Below, piece by piece: positions 50,831 through 60,110 of a stretch of DNA of 64,000 nucleotides. Below the pieces are notes generated by a model. It had not been told where the DNA came from. It ran no database searches and saw nothing but the letters and a program-made list of their open reading frames with translations. How positions within the stretch are numbered: position 1 is the stretch's first letter; each line of letters begins with the position of its first letter. This stretch comes from Selenomonadaceae bacterium (GTDB taxonomy: Bacteria > Bacillota > Negativicutes > Selenomonadales > Selenomonadaceae), in the NCBI GenBank assembly GCA_017518105.1, contig JAFWWC010000022.1, positions 1-64,000 of the forward strand, read 5' to 3'. The position numbers and the translations under genes were made by a program.

Positions 50831-51818
50831 TGAACAGCTTAAGATTCTCCTCTCGTGAACGGATTGCCGACCTAAGATAGGAGCCGTCAAGCCCCGCGAG
50901 GTTCGCACAGCTCCTCAGCAAGATTTTTTTCCGCCGCAACTCCTTTAAGATTCTCTCGGCTTGCTCGTGCTTGAACAGAACGAAATTCACTGACGGAGGA
51001 AAGACTTTCATTCCGCGTAAATTGCTTAGCCGTTCGACGAAAAAATTTTTCTCCGCCGCCAGCCAAGTTCGCGTCCTCCGCAAATAATCTTCATCAGCCA
51101 ACGCCGCGACGCCTGCTTTTTGTGCTAAGAAGTTCACGTTCCACACGTCCTTTGACAGGTTTAATCGCCGCGCTAAATTCTCTTCGACGACCGCAAAGCC
51201 CAATCGCAAGCCCGGTATCGCGAAAATTTTTGTAAGCGACTGCACGACCGAAATTCTCTCCGAGACAAGCCGCCTGACTGATTCCACGTCGAGGAAGTCA
51301 ATAAACGACTCGTCGACGAGGACGCTTGAGACTTCAGCGAGCCGCAAAATTTCTTCCGCGTCGATTAAGTTGCCCGTCGGGTTGTTTGGTCGACCGATTA
51401 TCACGCAATCGCCGCGGAGCCTGCTAACGTCTAGGGCAAAACCTTTCGCCGCGTTCGTGATGACAAGTTCCACGTCGCAACCCGCCGCACGAGCCGCCCG
51501 CTCATATTCGGAAAAGCTCGGCACGGGGATTATCACACGCCTTGGACGGGTCGCATTGAGGTAGAGATAAAAAAACTCCGCCGCGCCATTCAAGACGACC
51601 AAAATTTTTTCAGGCACATCGTAGCGTTCGGATATGGCGCGTTTGAGTTCGGCGGCTTGCGGGTCGGGATAATTCACCACACCGCGCAGATTCTCTTCGA
51701 GCGTCCGCAAAACTTTTTCCGATAAGCCGAGCGGATTGATATTCGCGCTGAAGTCGAGCCAATCGCCCGCCCTGCCCGCCGCGTCATAGACCTGCCCGCC
51801 GTGTTCGTAGCGTTCCAA
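50808..51818 (-). CDS. cobD: L-threonine-O-3-phosphate decarboxylase (CobD-type aminotransferase)
   Basis: A 336-residue PLP enzyme of aminotransferase class I/II. YEHGGQVY and DFSANINPLG at the N-terminus are typical of CobD, which makes aminopropanol phosphate for cobalamin. GRPNNPTGN, VDESFIDF and the PLP-binding SLTKIFAIPGLRLG follow. Histidinol-phosphate aminotransferase is the close alternative, but the N-terminal motif favours CobD. No other cobalamin genes lie nearby. A promoter lies at 51846. Confidence 0.8.
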   Translation of the reverse strand: MERYEHGGQVYDAAGRAGDWLDFSANINPLGLSEKVLRTLEENLRGVVNYPDPQAAELKRAISERYDVPEKILVVLNGAAEFFYLYLNATRPRRVIIPVPSFSEYERAARAAGCDVELVITNAAKGFALDVSRLRGDCVIIGRPNNPTGNLIDAEEILRLAEVSSVLVDESFIDFLDVESVRRLVSERISVVQSLTKIFAIPGLRLGFAVVEENLARRLNLSKDVWNVNFLAQKAGVAALADEDYLRRTRTWLAAEKNFFVERLSNLRGMKVFPPSVNFVLFKHEQAERILKELRRKKILLRSCANLAGLDGSYLRSAIRSREENLKLFNELEKII

Positions 51819-51845
51819 ATTCTTCCCTCCAAAAAATTTTTCGCC

Positions 51846-51851
51846 ATTATA
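51846..51851 (-). promoter_or_regulatory. extended -10 promoter of cobD
   Basis: Minus strand GTGCTATAATGGCG; diverges from the cinA promoter 30 bp away. Confidence 0.55.
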
Positions 51852-51881
51852 GCACGGCGGCTAAACCGCGCAAAAAACTTT

Positions 51882-51910
51882 TTGTTATTTCAATCGGCAC
51901 ATGATATAAT
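51882..51910 (+). promoter_or_regulatory. promoter of cinA-like gene and hldD
   Basis: -35 TTGTTA (51882-51887), 17-bp spacer ending TGA (extended -10), -10 TATAAT (51905-51910). Confidence 0.65.
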
Positions 51911-51942
51911 CGCCGCATTAAATTTTAAAGGCGGTGATTGCA

Positions 51943-52743
51943 ATGGTTGTAGAAATTATAAGCGTCGGCACGGAAATATTGATGGGCAACATCGTCAACA
52001 CGAACGCGCAATACTTAGCAAAGCGGCTAGCGCACCTCGGCTTAGACTGCCACTATCAAACGGTCGTCGGCGATAATCCAGAGCGGATAAAGTCGGCTCT
52101 CGACGTAGCGTATTCGCGGGCGGACGCCGTGATTATGACTGGCGGGCTTGGTCCCACGAAAGACGACTTAACTAAGGAAATGCTCATGGAATATTTTGGC
52201 AAGCGTCCCGTCGTCGATACGCAGGTTTTGAACTTCCTTGAGGAACGGGCGAAGGCTCGCGGCTTCGGAAAACTTTCTGACGGCATGAAAAAGCAAGCGA
52301 TTGTCCCGGACGAGTCGTTGATACTTTACAATCATCACGGCACCGCGCCCGGTTGCGTCATGGAACGCGGCGGCAAAGTTTGTATCCTATTGCCGGGGCC
52401 GCCGCACGAAATGCAACCCATGTTTGAGGAGTGTTGCGAGCTTTACCTGAACGCCAAAAGCGATAAAGTTCTGGTGTCGATGATTATCAAATGCGTTAGC
52501 AAGTTCGACGCGCCGATTGCTATCGTCGGTGAATCACCTGTGGCTGATAGGCTTGCCGAGCTACTCGACGGCACCAATCCGACAGTCGCGACCTATGCTA
52601 AGGAGGACGGCTGTATTGTTCGAGTGACGGCGGCGGCTAAAACTCATGACGAGGCGTTGACGCTTTTAAATCCCGTCGTCAAGGCTTGCCGCGAGCGTAT
52701 CGGCGCAGATTACATTCAATACATCAAAGAGGACACGGACTAA
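51943..52743 (+). CDS. CinA N-terminal (MocF/COG1058) domain protein without the amidase domain
   Basis: A 266-residue protein matching the first two-thirds of CinA: VEIISVGTEILMGNIVNTNA, TGGLGPTKDDLTKE and LLPGPPHEMQPM in the MoaB/MogA-like domain, which in CinA acts as an ADP-ribose pyrophosphatase. The usual C-terminal 150 residues, which deamidate nicotinamide mononucleotide (PncC), are absent. The gene ends cleanly, 12 nt before hldD, with AAGGAG between. It is therefore either a stand-alone domain protein or a trimmed cinA. ATG 51943 has GGCGGTGA upstream. Confidence 0.85.
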   Translation: MVVEIISVGTEILMGNIVNTNAQYLAKRLAHLGLDCHYQTVVGDNPERIKSALDVAYSRADAVIMTGGLGPTKDDLTKEMLMEYFGKRPVVDTQVLNFLEERAKARGFGKLSDGMKKQAIVPDESLILYNHHGTAPGCVMERGGKVCILLPGPPHEMQPMFEECCELYLNAKSDKVLVSMIIKCVSKFDAPIAIVGESPVADRLAELLDGTNPTVATYAKEDGCIVRVTAAAKTHDEALTLLNPVVKACRERIGADYIQYIKEDTD

Positions 52744-52755
52744 GGAGTTGAGACT

Positions 52756-53721
52756 ATGATTATCGTGACGGGCGGCGCGGGCTTTATCGGTAGCAATATC
52801 GTCCGAGCTTTGAACGAACGCGGGCGCACTGATATTTTAATCGTTGATGACTTGGGCGGCGGCGACAAGTTCAAGAACCTAATCGGTCTTCGCTTTATCG
52901 ACTATCAGCACAAGGACGACTTTCTTAACAAACTCGATGCCTTCGGACAGAATATCGAAGCAATCTTCCACGAGGGCGCGTGCTCCGATACCATGCAATA
53001 CGACGTAAACTTCATGATGCGGACAAACTACGATTACTCCAAAGAGCTTTTGAAGTTCTGCATTAGGAAACAACTGCCCTTGATATATGCGTCGAGTGCG
53101 TCGGTCTACGGCATGGGCAAACGTGGCTTTCGTGAGGAGGAGGCTTGCGAGGCTCCGCTCAACCCCTACGCCTTTTCAAAGCTCATGTTCGATAGATACG
53201 TCCGCCAGTTCGCCGACAAGGTCAAAAGCAAAATCATCGGCTTGAGATACTTTAACGTCTACGGTCAGCAGGAGAATCACAAAGGCAAGATGGCGTCCAT
53301 TTTCTACCAGATTTATAAGCGCATGAAGTTAGGCGGCGGACCTCGGCTCTTCAAAGGCACGGACGGTTATGGCGACGGCGAGCAGAAGCGCGACTTTATC
53401 TACGTTAAGGACGTGGCGAAGATTAACCTTTGGTGCCTGGACAATCCGATTGCCAACGGGATTTACAACTGCGGCACGGGTCACGCCCACACTTTTAACG
53501 CCGTGGCTAAAGCTATGATTGAGTCCATGAACTCGAAAATGCGGACGACTTATTGCGACTTCCCCGACGAGTTGCGCGGCAAGTATCAGAGCTTCACCGA
53601 AGCCGACATGAAGAAATTGACTACGGCGGGCTACAAGGACGGCTTTACAAACTTTGTCGTTGCTGTCGGGGAATATTGCAAGTTCCTAGAAGCGGGCGGC
53701 TATTACGTGCTTGGGAGGTAG
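52756..53721 (+). CDS. hldD: ADP-L-glycero-D-manno-heptose 6-epimerase
   Basis: A 321-residue epimerase that makes the heptose of the LPS inner core, direct evidence for an outer membrane. NAD(P)-binding TGGAGFIGSN, HEGACSDTM, YASSASVYG and the catalytic NPYAFSKLMFD (YxxxK), with RYFNVYGQQENHKG, are all characteristic of HldD/RfaD. Normal length. AAGGAG precedes the ATG; it lies 12 nt after the cinA-like gene and probably shares its promoter. Confidence 0.95.
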   Translation: MIIVTGGAGFIGSNIVRALNERGRTDILIVDDLGGGDKFKNLIGLRFIDYQHKDDFLNKLDAFGQNIEAIFHEGACSDTMQYDVNFMMRTNYDYSKELLKFCIRKQLPLIYASSASVYGMGKRGFREEEACEAPLNPYAFSKLMFDRYVRQFADKVKSKIIGLRYFNVYGQQENHKGKMASIFYQIYKRMKLGGGPRLFKGTDGYGDGEQKRDFIYVKDVAKINLWCLDNPIANGIYNCGTGHAHTFNAVAKAMIESMNSKMRTTYCDFPDELRGKYQSFTEADMKKLTTAGYKDGFTNFVVAVGEYCKFLEAGGYYVLGR

Positions 53722-53726
53722 TGACC

Positions 53727-54380
53727 ATGAAAAAATTTCTAATGGCATTGGCGGCGGCGTTGCTGGTCTCGACGCCTTCATACGCCGCGCAGGGTGATAT
53801 AGATTTTCCGTCAGCTCCGGCGGCTGAAGAAAAACTCACCGTCATTGATGCGTTGGCTCATCGGCAGTCAAGCAGAAATTTCGTTGACAAGGACTTGACG
53901 ACTGTACAACTAAGCAAAATCCTTTGGGCAGCTAACGGAATCAATCGCACCGACGGCAAGCGCGTCAATCCTGCGGCTATGGGCGTTTACTCCGTCGAAG
54001 TCTACGCCGTGACCAAAGAGGGCGTTTACCTTTACGAGCCCGAAAACCGCAAGCTCAAACTCATTGCTAAGGGTGATTACCGTTCCACGACGACGACGGG
54101 GCAAGGTTTCGCGAGTAAGGCGGCATTGAATTTGGTTTACGTCGAGACGCCGGACGCTTGGAAGAGTGCAAGACATACTCCGCCGCCGCGTGAAAGGCAA
54201 ATCGACTCGGCTAACATAGCGGTCGGGGCAATGGTTCAAAGCGTGGCACTTGCCGCACAGACCGAAGGCTTAGGGAATTGCGTACGCGGCTCAATCAATC
54301 GCGACGAGTTCAAAAAGATAGCTAAGCTCTCTGACGACAAGACAATTCTCTTAGCGCAGAGCGTCGGCTACACAGAATAA
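53727..54380 (+). CDS. secreted nitroreductase-family protein
   Basis: A 217-residue protein with a signal peptide (MKKFLMALAAALLVSTPSYA) and a nitroreductase fold of the SagB/ThcOx-like kind: HRQSSRNFVDKDLTTVQLS, KILWAANGINR, FASKAALNLVYV and AQTEGLGNCVRGS. It would bind FMN and reduce small molecules outside the cytoplasm, unusual for this family. GGGAGG precedes ATG 53727, five bases after hldD; the frame is open upstream inside hldD but has no start signal there. Two more exported proteins follow. Confidence 0.85.
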   Translation: MKKFLMALAAALLVSTPSYAAQGDIDFPSAPAAEEKLTVIDALAHRQSSRNFVDKDLTTVQLSKILWAANGINRTDGKRVNPAAMGVYSVEVYAVTKEGVYLYEPENRKLKLIAKGDYRSTTTTGQGFASKAALNLVYVETPDAWKSARHTPPPRERQIDSANIAVGAMVQSVALAAQTEGLGNCVRGSINRDEFKKIAKLSDDKTILLAQSVGYTE

Positions 54381-54393
54381 AGGAGGTGTTATC

Positions 54394-55074
54394 GTGTTAA
54401 AAAAAGTTTTCAGCGTGATTCTCTTGCTGGCGATGATGAGCTTGCCGCAAATCGTCTCCGCAGAAAAAACTGACTGGTTCGACCGAAACTTCTACTTCCG
54501 CAATATCCGGTCGGTTATCGTCTTCGACGTGACGAGCAATCAGGGCATGGGCGGCGACTCAATCACCAGACGCAACTTGCAGGACGTTTATATCCAGAAC
54601 GCCCAAAAGAATCTCCGTTGCAATATCATCACGGAGGCTCAGGCGCAGCGTATGCTAAATGTCGAGTCGCTTGCTTATTCCAATCCCATGCAAGCCCGCC
54701 ATGTCATCATGCAAAACGCCTATCAAATTGCGGACGCTTGGGTTGTTGCCAATGTGGACACGTGGGACGACAATTCTTACGTCAAGCCCGGCTACACCGT
54801 TTGGGAGCAACGCAGGGAAAGTCGCACCTATTATGACCACTACGGCAACCGCCGCGAGGAGACGTATTACATTCAAGTTCCCGTGACTTATCCGCCGAGG
54901 CGCGTGGACGTGTCGACGCTTCAAATGACTTTGCAGGTCTATGAGGCTCGCCGCGGGGAAATGATTTTTGCTCGTAAGGACGTGCGCGACCGCGAAGACT
55001 ATCAGGCGCAAAAGGGCATGTTCGGCAGAATTTGCAATTCGTTCTTTGAGGACTTCGGCAAGAAGATTCGCTGA
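54394..55074 (+). CDS. secreted protein of unknown function
   Basis: A 226-residue exported protein: signal peptide VFSVILLLAMMSLPQIVSA, then NIRSVIVFDVTSN, ITRRNLQDVYIQNAQKN and ITEAQAQRML, a pattern like the nucleotide-free Rossmann-type domain of CsgG/DUF4136 envelope proteins. The central part is rich in Tyr and Arg. No family is assigned with certainty. GTG start with AGGAGG upstream, in a run with the secreted nitroreductase and the next exported protein. Confidence 0.7.
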   Translation: MLKKVFSVILLLAMMSLPQIVSAEKTDWFDRNFYFRNIRSVIVFDVTSNQGMGGDSITRRNLQDVYIQNAQKNLRCNIITEAQAQRMLNVESLAYSNPMQARHVIMQNAYQIADAWVVANVDTWDDNSYVKPGYTVWEQRRESRTYYDHYGNRREETYYIQVPVTYPPRRVDVSTLQMTLQVYEARRGEMIFARKDVRDREDYQAQKGMFGRICNSFFEDFGKKIR

Positions 55075-55093
55075 TATTTAAGGAGGGTTTTTA

Positions 55094-56014
55094 ATGAAAA
55101 AATTGTTTGGCTTATGCGCGGCACTGCTTCTGATGTGCGCGATGATTTTCCCTGCGAAAACATTCGCGGCGGACGACCCGAACTCGGAAGGCATTAAAGC
55201 CTATCGCGAGGCTTTGTCGTCCTATTCGGCAGACGCGGAGAAATTTTTCCGTCAAGACATTCTGTTTACGTCTCCATACATTCAGGCTGAACTCGACATA
55301 CTCGGCTCCGTCGAAGGCAACGTTTTCAGGTCAAAGGGCGATTTGACCTTCTGGATTGAAAAGGACGACGGCACCAGCACTGAAACGATGATCCCCTTTT
55401 ACATGACGCAGGAAGGCAAGGACATGACGATTTACTTTAAGGCGGACAAGGAGTGGGAAAAATTCACTGCGCCGACCTTAGCCGCTGGCATCATGGACAT
55501 GCTTGCCACGCCGACCCCCGAAGAGGTCGAAGAGTTTGTCAACGACGCTAAGGAAGTTACAATCCTTCAGGAGAACGAAAACCGCCGCATTATGTTAATC
55601 ACGCTCGACGGCAACAGCATGGCTAATTCCTTTAGGACAAGGTCTGAGGCAAATCCCAACTCGACGGCTGACCCGATTCAAGAGGCTGTCGTAAATTACT
55701 TCGATACCGCGTTCCGCAACGCAAACCTTTGGTACATGTGGACGATTGATAAACGCGATTGGCATACGGTCGCAATGCAATATCAATTCTCCGGTCTCGT
55801 TCAAGAGTTGGCACGCGCCGCCCTCAATGACCCGAATCAGACTTGGCCCGACGAGATAAATCAACTCCTCGAAACCATTGCTTACTACAGCGAGATTCGC
55901 GCTTACACGACCTATCCTTCCGACGCTGCAGGGGTTAAGAAAAACCTTGAAATCCCCAAAAAAGTCCTCAAGGCTAAGAGCGTCGACAGCTTAACGAATA
56001 GAGCAACCAAATAA
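55094..56014 (+). CDS. secreted protein of unknown function (LolA/LppX-like pattern)
   Basis: A 306-residue exported protein with a signal peptide (MKKLFGLCAALLLMCAMIF, cleavage near TFAAD). The alternating strands (YIQAELDILGSVEGNVF, GDLTFWIEKDDG, GKDMTIYFKADKEWEKF) suggest a half-barrel like lipid- or lipoprotein-carrier folds, but this is judgement by eye. AAGGAGG precedes the ATG and a terminator follows, closing the cinA-hldD transcription unit. Confidence 0.7.
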   Translation: MKKLFGLCAALLLMCAMIFPAKTFAADDPNSEGIKAYREALSSYSADAEKFFRQDILFTSPYIQAELDILGSVEGNVFRSKGDLTFWIEKDDGTSTETMIPFYMTQEGKDMTIYFKADKEWEKFTAPTLAAGIMDMLATPTPEEVEEFVNDAKEVTILQENENRRIMLITLDGNSMANSFRTRSEANPNSTADPIQEAVVNYFDTAFRNANLWYMWTIDKRDWHTVAMQYQFSGLVQELARAALNDPNQTWPDEINQLLETIAYYSEIRAYTTYPSDAAGVKKNLEIPKKVLKAKSVDSLTNRATK

Positions 56015-56033
56015 AGATTGGCGAACACAAAAA

Positions 56034-56072
56034 AAGTCGGAGGCTTTGGATTGTCTCCGACTTAAATTTTTT
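56034..56072 (+). terminator. rho-independent terminator
   Basis: AAGTCGGAG pairs with CTCCGACTT (9 bp), followed by AAA and six T. Confidence 0.75.
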
Positions 56073-56089
56073 GGAAAGGACTTGATTAA

Positions 56090-56611
56090 ATGGAGATGTT
56101 AGAAGTCATGCGTTCGCGTAGGAGCGTGCGCCGCTACACCGAGGAAAAACTTTCCGACGAACAGTTAAAGCAGATTGTAAGCGCGGCACTCTTAGCTCCG
56201 AGCGGGCATTCAAAGTATCCGTGTGAATTTATCGTCGTCAAGAACCGCGAGCTACTCGAAAAGATGTCGCACTGCCGCAAGGGCGTCGCAAAAATGTTGG
56301 AAGGGGCAGCGGCGGCGGTAGTTGTCATTGCCGATAAGGATAAGTCTGATACGTTTGTTGAGGATTCGTGCGTGGCGATGATGAGCATGGAATTGTTAGC
56401 GACTTCCCTAGGCATTGGCAACTGTTGGATTCAAGTTCGCAACCGCGACGCCGAAGACGATTCGACGAGCGAAGACTATCTGCGCGAACTGCTCAATTTC
56501 CCCGATAACTTTGCTTGCCAAGCGATTTTGTCCTTAGGCTATCCCGCCAGACCTCCGAAGGCTCGCGACCTCGATAAGCTCAGCTTCGATAAAGTATCCT
56601 ACAGGGAATAA
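56090..56611 (+). CDS. nitroreductase-family protein
   Basis: A 173-residue cytoplasmic FMN oxidoreductase: MRSRRSVRRYTEEKLSDEQL at the N-terminus, LLAPSGHSKYPCEFIVV, and ATSLGIGNCWIQ near the FMN site. It reduces quinones, nitro-compounds or flavins with NAD(P)H; the real substrate is unknown. GGAAAGG precedes the ATG, directly after a terminator, so it needs its own promoter, which was not identified. Confidence 0.88.
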   Translation: MEMLEVMRSRRSVRRYTEEKLSDEQLKQIVSAALLAPSGHSKYPCEFIVVKNRELLEKMSHCRKGVAKMLEGAAAAVVVIADKDKSDTFVEDSCVAMMSMELLATSLGIGNCWIQVRNRDAEDDSTSEDYLRELLNFPDNFACQAILSLGYPARPPKARDLDKLSFDKVSYRE

Positions 56612-56639
56612 ATTTTATTATCGAGTGAATCGAAGTAAA

Positions 56640-56705
56640 AGACCGGCGGTTAAAACATGAATGTTTCATAGCCGGTCTATGCCTCCGCGAGGCGTCCTTT
56701 TCTTT
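56640..56705. terminator. paired hairpins, probable two-way terminator
   Basis: AGACCGGC pairs with GCCGGTCT (56640-56678; the inner loop can itself pair AAACAT/ATGTTT). It is followed by GCCTC-CGC-GAGGC (56681-56693) and a T-rich run. On the minus strand the first hairpin is followed by TTTT. It lies between the nitroreductase and the convergent Tad operon. The remaining 90 bp to 56791 hold no gene. Confidence 0.5.
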
Positions 56706-56791
56706 TGAACGTTTGAACATTATTCTGCTTGGCTACACAATGGCGTTCGGCTCAGATGTTGAAGGGTTTAGAGGAACCCTATTTTTAATTT

Positions 56792-57766
56792 CTAGATTGG
56801 TGGCAAGATATTAAGGTTATTTAAAACGTTAATTAGTGGCGGGAGCAGAATGATTATAAAAATCGTTGGGAAGATGAATAGCACCAACGGGAACAAAATC
56901 TTTATTGGAGCTTTCAGAGCCTTTGCCTTGATTCGTTGCTGATGAAGTTCGCGCATGTTATTTGCCTGCTCGATTAAAGTTTTGCTCATGCTGGTGCCGA
57001 GCCGTTCAGCTTGAATAACCGAGGTCGTGAAGAGGTAAACTTCTTCTATATCGCAACGCTTTGCCATTTCGTGGAGAGCTTCTTTCTTAGATAGACCCAA
57101 CCGCATGTCCTTTTGCACCTGCCGGAATTCGTCCATCAATTCATTGGAAGAACGCCGCAGGATTCTATCGACTGAACCATAGAAGGATAAACCCGCTTGA
57201 ACACTTACACTCAACAAATCTAGGAAGGACGGCAGTTGATTCACGATTTTTTCTTGCCGCTTTTGGATTATCGATTTTATGTACGACAGCGGAAAAAGTA
57301 CGCCCATTGCCGTCAGTATAAGCAATATGACTATCCGCTGAATCAATAGCAATTCCGCCGTCGTAACAAAGACTATTCCCGCCAGAAAGAAAGCTAAGAT
57401 TACCATGCCCCACGAGAGAATTACCTTGTTGATAGTCCAAACCTCTTGCTTGCCGGCGAGAATGATATAGCGTTCGATTGTCTGGAACACTGTCCGCAGT
57501 GCGAGCTTTAGGAAAAAGTCTTGTATGAAAGTCACTATTGGGGTTATAACTCGCTCCGTGAATGTCATCGACGACCAATCAAGCTTTGACATGACGGAGA
57601 TTTTTCTTTCCTCTGGCGTGGCGATTCGCAGACTAAGCGGCATAATCGATAAATTTTGCAGGCGGACTTTCGTTTGATACTGTTCTTGGTTCCTGACCTT
57701 CCTTGCCATTAAATACAGCAGGACGAAGACAGAAAAGCCCGTGAAGGCTGAGACGAAAATAATCAT
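56792..57766 (-). CDS. tadC: Tad pilus inner-membrane protein TadC
   Basis: A 324-residue type II secretion F-domain protein with four membrane helices. QLPSFLDLLSVSVQAGLSFYGSVDRI and LFTTSVIQAERLGTSMSKTL are the T2SF marks, and the C-terminal double helix ends in PPLINVLNN. With TadB it forms the platform for Flp pilus assembly. The ATG overlaps the tadA stop. It is the last gene of the leftward operon. Confidence 0.9.
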   Translation of the reverse strand: MIIFVSAFTGFSVFVLLYLMARKVRNQEQYQTKVRLQNLSIMPLSLRIATPEERKISVMSKLDWSSMTFTERVITPIVTFIQDFFLKLALRTVFQTIERYIILAGKQEVWTINKVILSWGMVILAFFLAGIVFVTTAELLLIQRIVILLILTAMGVLFPLSYIKSIIQKRQEKIVNQLPSFLDLLSVSVQAGLSFYGSVDRILRRSSNELMDEFRQVQKDMRLGLSKKEALHEMAKRCDIEEVYLFTTSVIQAERLGTSMSKTLIEQANNMRELHQQRIKAKALKAPIKILFPLVLFIFPTIFIIILLPPLINVLNNLNILPPI

Positions 57767-59235
57767 TAGCGGCGTCCTCCGAAACTGTCAGCTTCAAAAA
57801 TCGATAACGGCAGGTCGACACCATTTATCTTGAACTTATCTAGGAAAGCGGATTGCAAGCCCAGTGCCTCGAAATGCCCGACGGATTTGCCGCGCTCGTC
57901 AATGTAATCTTGCACGTATTGGAAGAGGTCTTGAACAATTATCGTGTCGCCTTCCATGCCTTGCACTTCCGTTATATAGGTTATTTTCCTTGAGCCGTCA
58001 CGAATTCTGGACTGCTGTAGAATCAAATCGATTGCCGATGAAATTTGCGTGCGGATTGCGCGAACGGGTAATTCCATGCCCGCCATTAAAACCATAGTCT
58101 CCAGACGGCTTAGGGCATCGCGGGGCGTATTGGCATGAGCCGTCGTCAAGGAGCCGTCGTGACCTGTATTCATCGCCTGCAACATGTCGAGAGCCTCGCC
58201 CGAACGAACCTCACCGACGATAATCCTATCTGGTCTCATGCGCAGGGCATTGCGAACCAAATCGCGGATTGCTATCGCGCCCTCGCCCTCAATGTTCGGC
58301 GGGCGTGACTCAAGCCGGACTACGTGGTCTTGTTGCAGTTTCAATTCGGCGGCGTCTTCTATCGTGACAATTCGGTCGTCTGGCGGGATAAATGATGACA
58401 GCGTGTTTAGCGTCGTCGTCTTGCCCGAACCCGTGCCGCCGCTTACCAAAATGTTCAGCCGCGCTTTGACACTCGCCTCAAGGAAAGTCGCCATACGATC
58501 ATCGAGCGTCCCGAAGTTGATTAGGTCTTGCACCGACAACGCCGACTTAGAGAATTTGCGAATCGTGACCATTGAACCATCAAGCGCGAGCGGCGGGATT
58601 ATGATATTCACGCGGGAGCCGTCCTCTAAGCGGGCGTCGACCATTGGCGCGGATTCGTCGATTCGTCTTCCGAGAGGTGCCAATATCTTCTCGATGATGT
58701 TCATCAGGTGCGTTTCGTCATGAAACTTAACGTCCGTCCTGTACAGCTTGCCTTTCTTCTCCACGAAGACTTTCGACGCCCCGTTAATCATGACTTCTGT
58801 TATCGACGGGTCTTTCAGTAGCGGCTCAATGGGTCCTAGCCCTAAAATCTCGTCGCAAATGTCCGCGATTATCCTTAGGCGTTCGCCCCGTGAAAAAACG
58901 CTTGCTTGCTCGTCAAACGCCCGATGACAATATCCCGCGACTACTTCTTGAATCTCTTCGCGTGTGCGGTTTGATTCCGTTAGCGTCTCTTGTTCGTCCG
59001 CTGACATCTCCGTTACTATCTGCCGGTGAATTCTAAGCTTCAACTCCTGATATGAACTCTCTGTGGTGTCCGCCGGTCGATAGCCCGTGAACGTCTCTAT
59101 TTTTTTTGCTGGCAGGTTTTCCTCGAAAGCCGACGTGACACGCGAGCTTTGCGCCTCGGTCGCCTTCTGCAGGATTTCCGATTGCGGTCTTAAGTCGACG
59201 GACTTGCGCCCGCCCAATCTATCAAGCAAACCCAT
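57766..59235 (-). CDS. tadA: Tad pilus assembly ATPase TadA/CpaF
   Basis: A 489-residue secretion ATPase that powers Flp pilus assembly. An N-terminal linker is followed by the CpaF domain: LGLGPIEPLLKDPSITEVMING, Walker A SGGTGSGKTTTLN (266-273), the Asp box TIEDAAEL, Walker B-type RMRPDRIIVGEVR and the His box TGHDGSLTTAHANTPRDALSR. Normal length. It starts 16 nt after tadE. Confidence 0.94.
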   Translation of the reverse strand: MGLLDRLGGRKSVDLRPQSEILQKATEAQSSRVTSAFEENLPAKKIETFTGYRPADTTESSYQELKLRIHRQIVTEMSADEQETLTESNRTREEIQEVVAGYCHRAFDEQASVFSRGERLRIIADICDEILGLGPIEPLLKDPSITEVMINGASKVFVEKKGKLYRTDVKFHDETHLMNIIEKILAPLGRRIDESAPMVDARLEDGSRVNIIIPPLALDGSMVTIRKFSKSALSVQDLINFGTLDDRMATFLEASVKARLNILVSGGTGSGKTTTLNTLSSFIPPDDRIVTIEDAAELKLQQDHVVRLESRPPNIEGEGAIAIRDLVRNALRMRPDRIIVGEVRSGEALDMLQAMNTGHDGSLTTAHANTPRDALSRLETMVLMAGMELPVRAIRTQISSAIDLILQQSRIRDGSRKITYITEVQGMEGDTIIVQDLFQYVQDYIDERGKSVGHFEALGLQSAFLDKFKINGVDLPLSIFEADSFGGRR

Positions 59236-59251
59236 TGCGCCTATCGCCTCC

Positions 59252-59722
59252 TTAGGGTTGTCCAGGTTGTGGTTCCGCTGATTCTTCTATCTGAACTATC
59301 TTTGATACGGTGTAAGCCTCCGGCATGATTCCTGCCAAAATGGTATGTTCCTTTTCTTCCTTCAAGTCCGCTCGTATCATTACGCGAACATAAATGCCAT
59401 CGGGAACAACTACAAAATCTTTAGTCGTTTCGTCGATATTGCCCTGTGAAATTGTTATACACTCGCTTCTCAGTTCATACCACGTGAGAAATAACTTATT
59501 TCCAATGGCTTTGATTCTTGCCGAGTCCGTATTCGTTATATCGTATGGGTCGCCGTTTTTTACCGCGTTCCTTGCCGCCTGAGCCGCCGCATTGTCGAGC
59601 GTCACGTAATCCAAGACAAAGAAGCCTATATAAATCGTCGAGAACAGCACTAGGGCGAATATCGGGAGCAACAGCGCGAATTCTACTGCCGCCTGCCCGC
59701 GCCGCCGCAAATATTTTTTCAT
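59252..59722 (-). CDS. TadE-like minor pseudopilin
   Basis: A 156-residue membrane protein. RRRGQAAVEFALLLPIFAL holds a prepilin-peptidase site (cleavage after RRG places Glu at +5) followed by the membrane helix, the TadE/TadG pattern. The remaining 110 residues face outward. ATG 59722 has GAGGTGAG upstream; a longer frame to 59782 lacks a start signal. A TadE is a minor component of Flp pili. Confidence 0.85.
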   Translation of the reverse strand: MKKYLRRRGQAAVEFALLLPIFALVLFSTIYIGFFVLDYVTLDNAAAQAARNAVKNGDPYDITNTDSARIKAIGNKLFLTWYELRSECITISQGNIDETTKDFVVVPDGIYVRVMIRADLKEEKEHTILAGIMPEAYTVSKIVQIEESAEPQPGQP

Positions 59723-59882
59723 CGTGCTCACCTCGCTTTCTACTTGCAAAAAGAGCTCCCCAACGTGAATCGAGGAGCTCAATTTCGACCGTGCCGACGA
59801 GCCATGCTTTGGAAACTTAGTGGACGCTCATTATCTTATCTTGCCCCGCCGTCATGCCAAAAGGGTGCCGCTTAATCTAAAA

Positions 59883-60110
59883 TCATTGATTAACTTTACC
59901 AGCTTTAGCAGCGGTATATTGTGCATTTATATCCGTAGCAGCGGCATCAGCATTGTTGACGTTTACCTGTACGTCTTTTCTCAAGCCACTGCCACTAAGC
60001 ATATACACAGCGATAATCGCAACGAAGCCGAGAATCAGCGCGTATTCGACGGTGCCCTGACCTTTCTCCTTAACGAACTTCTCAAAAGCCTTTTGAATCT
60101 TTTGGAACAT
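59883..60110 (-). CDS. Flp-type pilin (copy 3 in the operon)
   Basis: A 75-residue prepilin: a short basic leader (MFQKIQKAFEKFVKEKG), cleavage predicted before QGTVEYALILGF (Glu at +5), then a hydrophobic helix and a short Ala/Asn-rich tail. ATG 60110 has GGAAA upstream; the frame is open further but those codons lie in the spacer. It is one of three tandem pilin genes. Confidence 0.88.
   Translation of the reverse strand: MFQKIQKAFEKFVKEKGQGTVEYALILGFVAIIAVYMLSGSGLRKDVQVNVNNADAAATDINAQYTAAKAGKVNQ

Noticed and set aside
56700..56791. Short frames between the nitroreductase and tadC
   Set aside because: No ribosome site, fewer than 30 codons and no recognisable product; treated as spacer after the hairpins.
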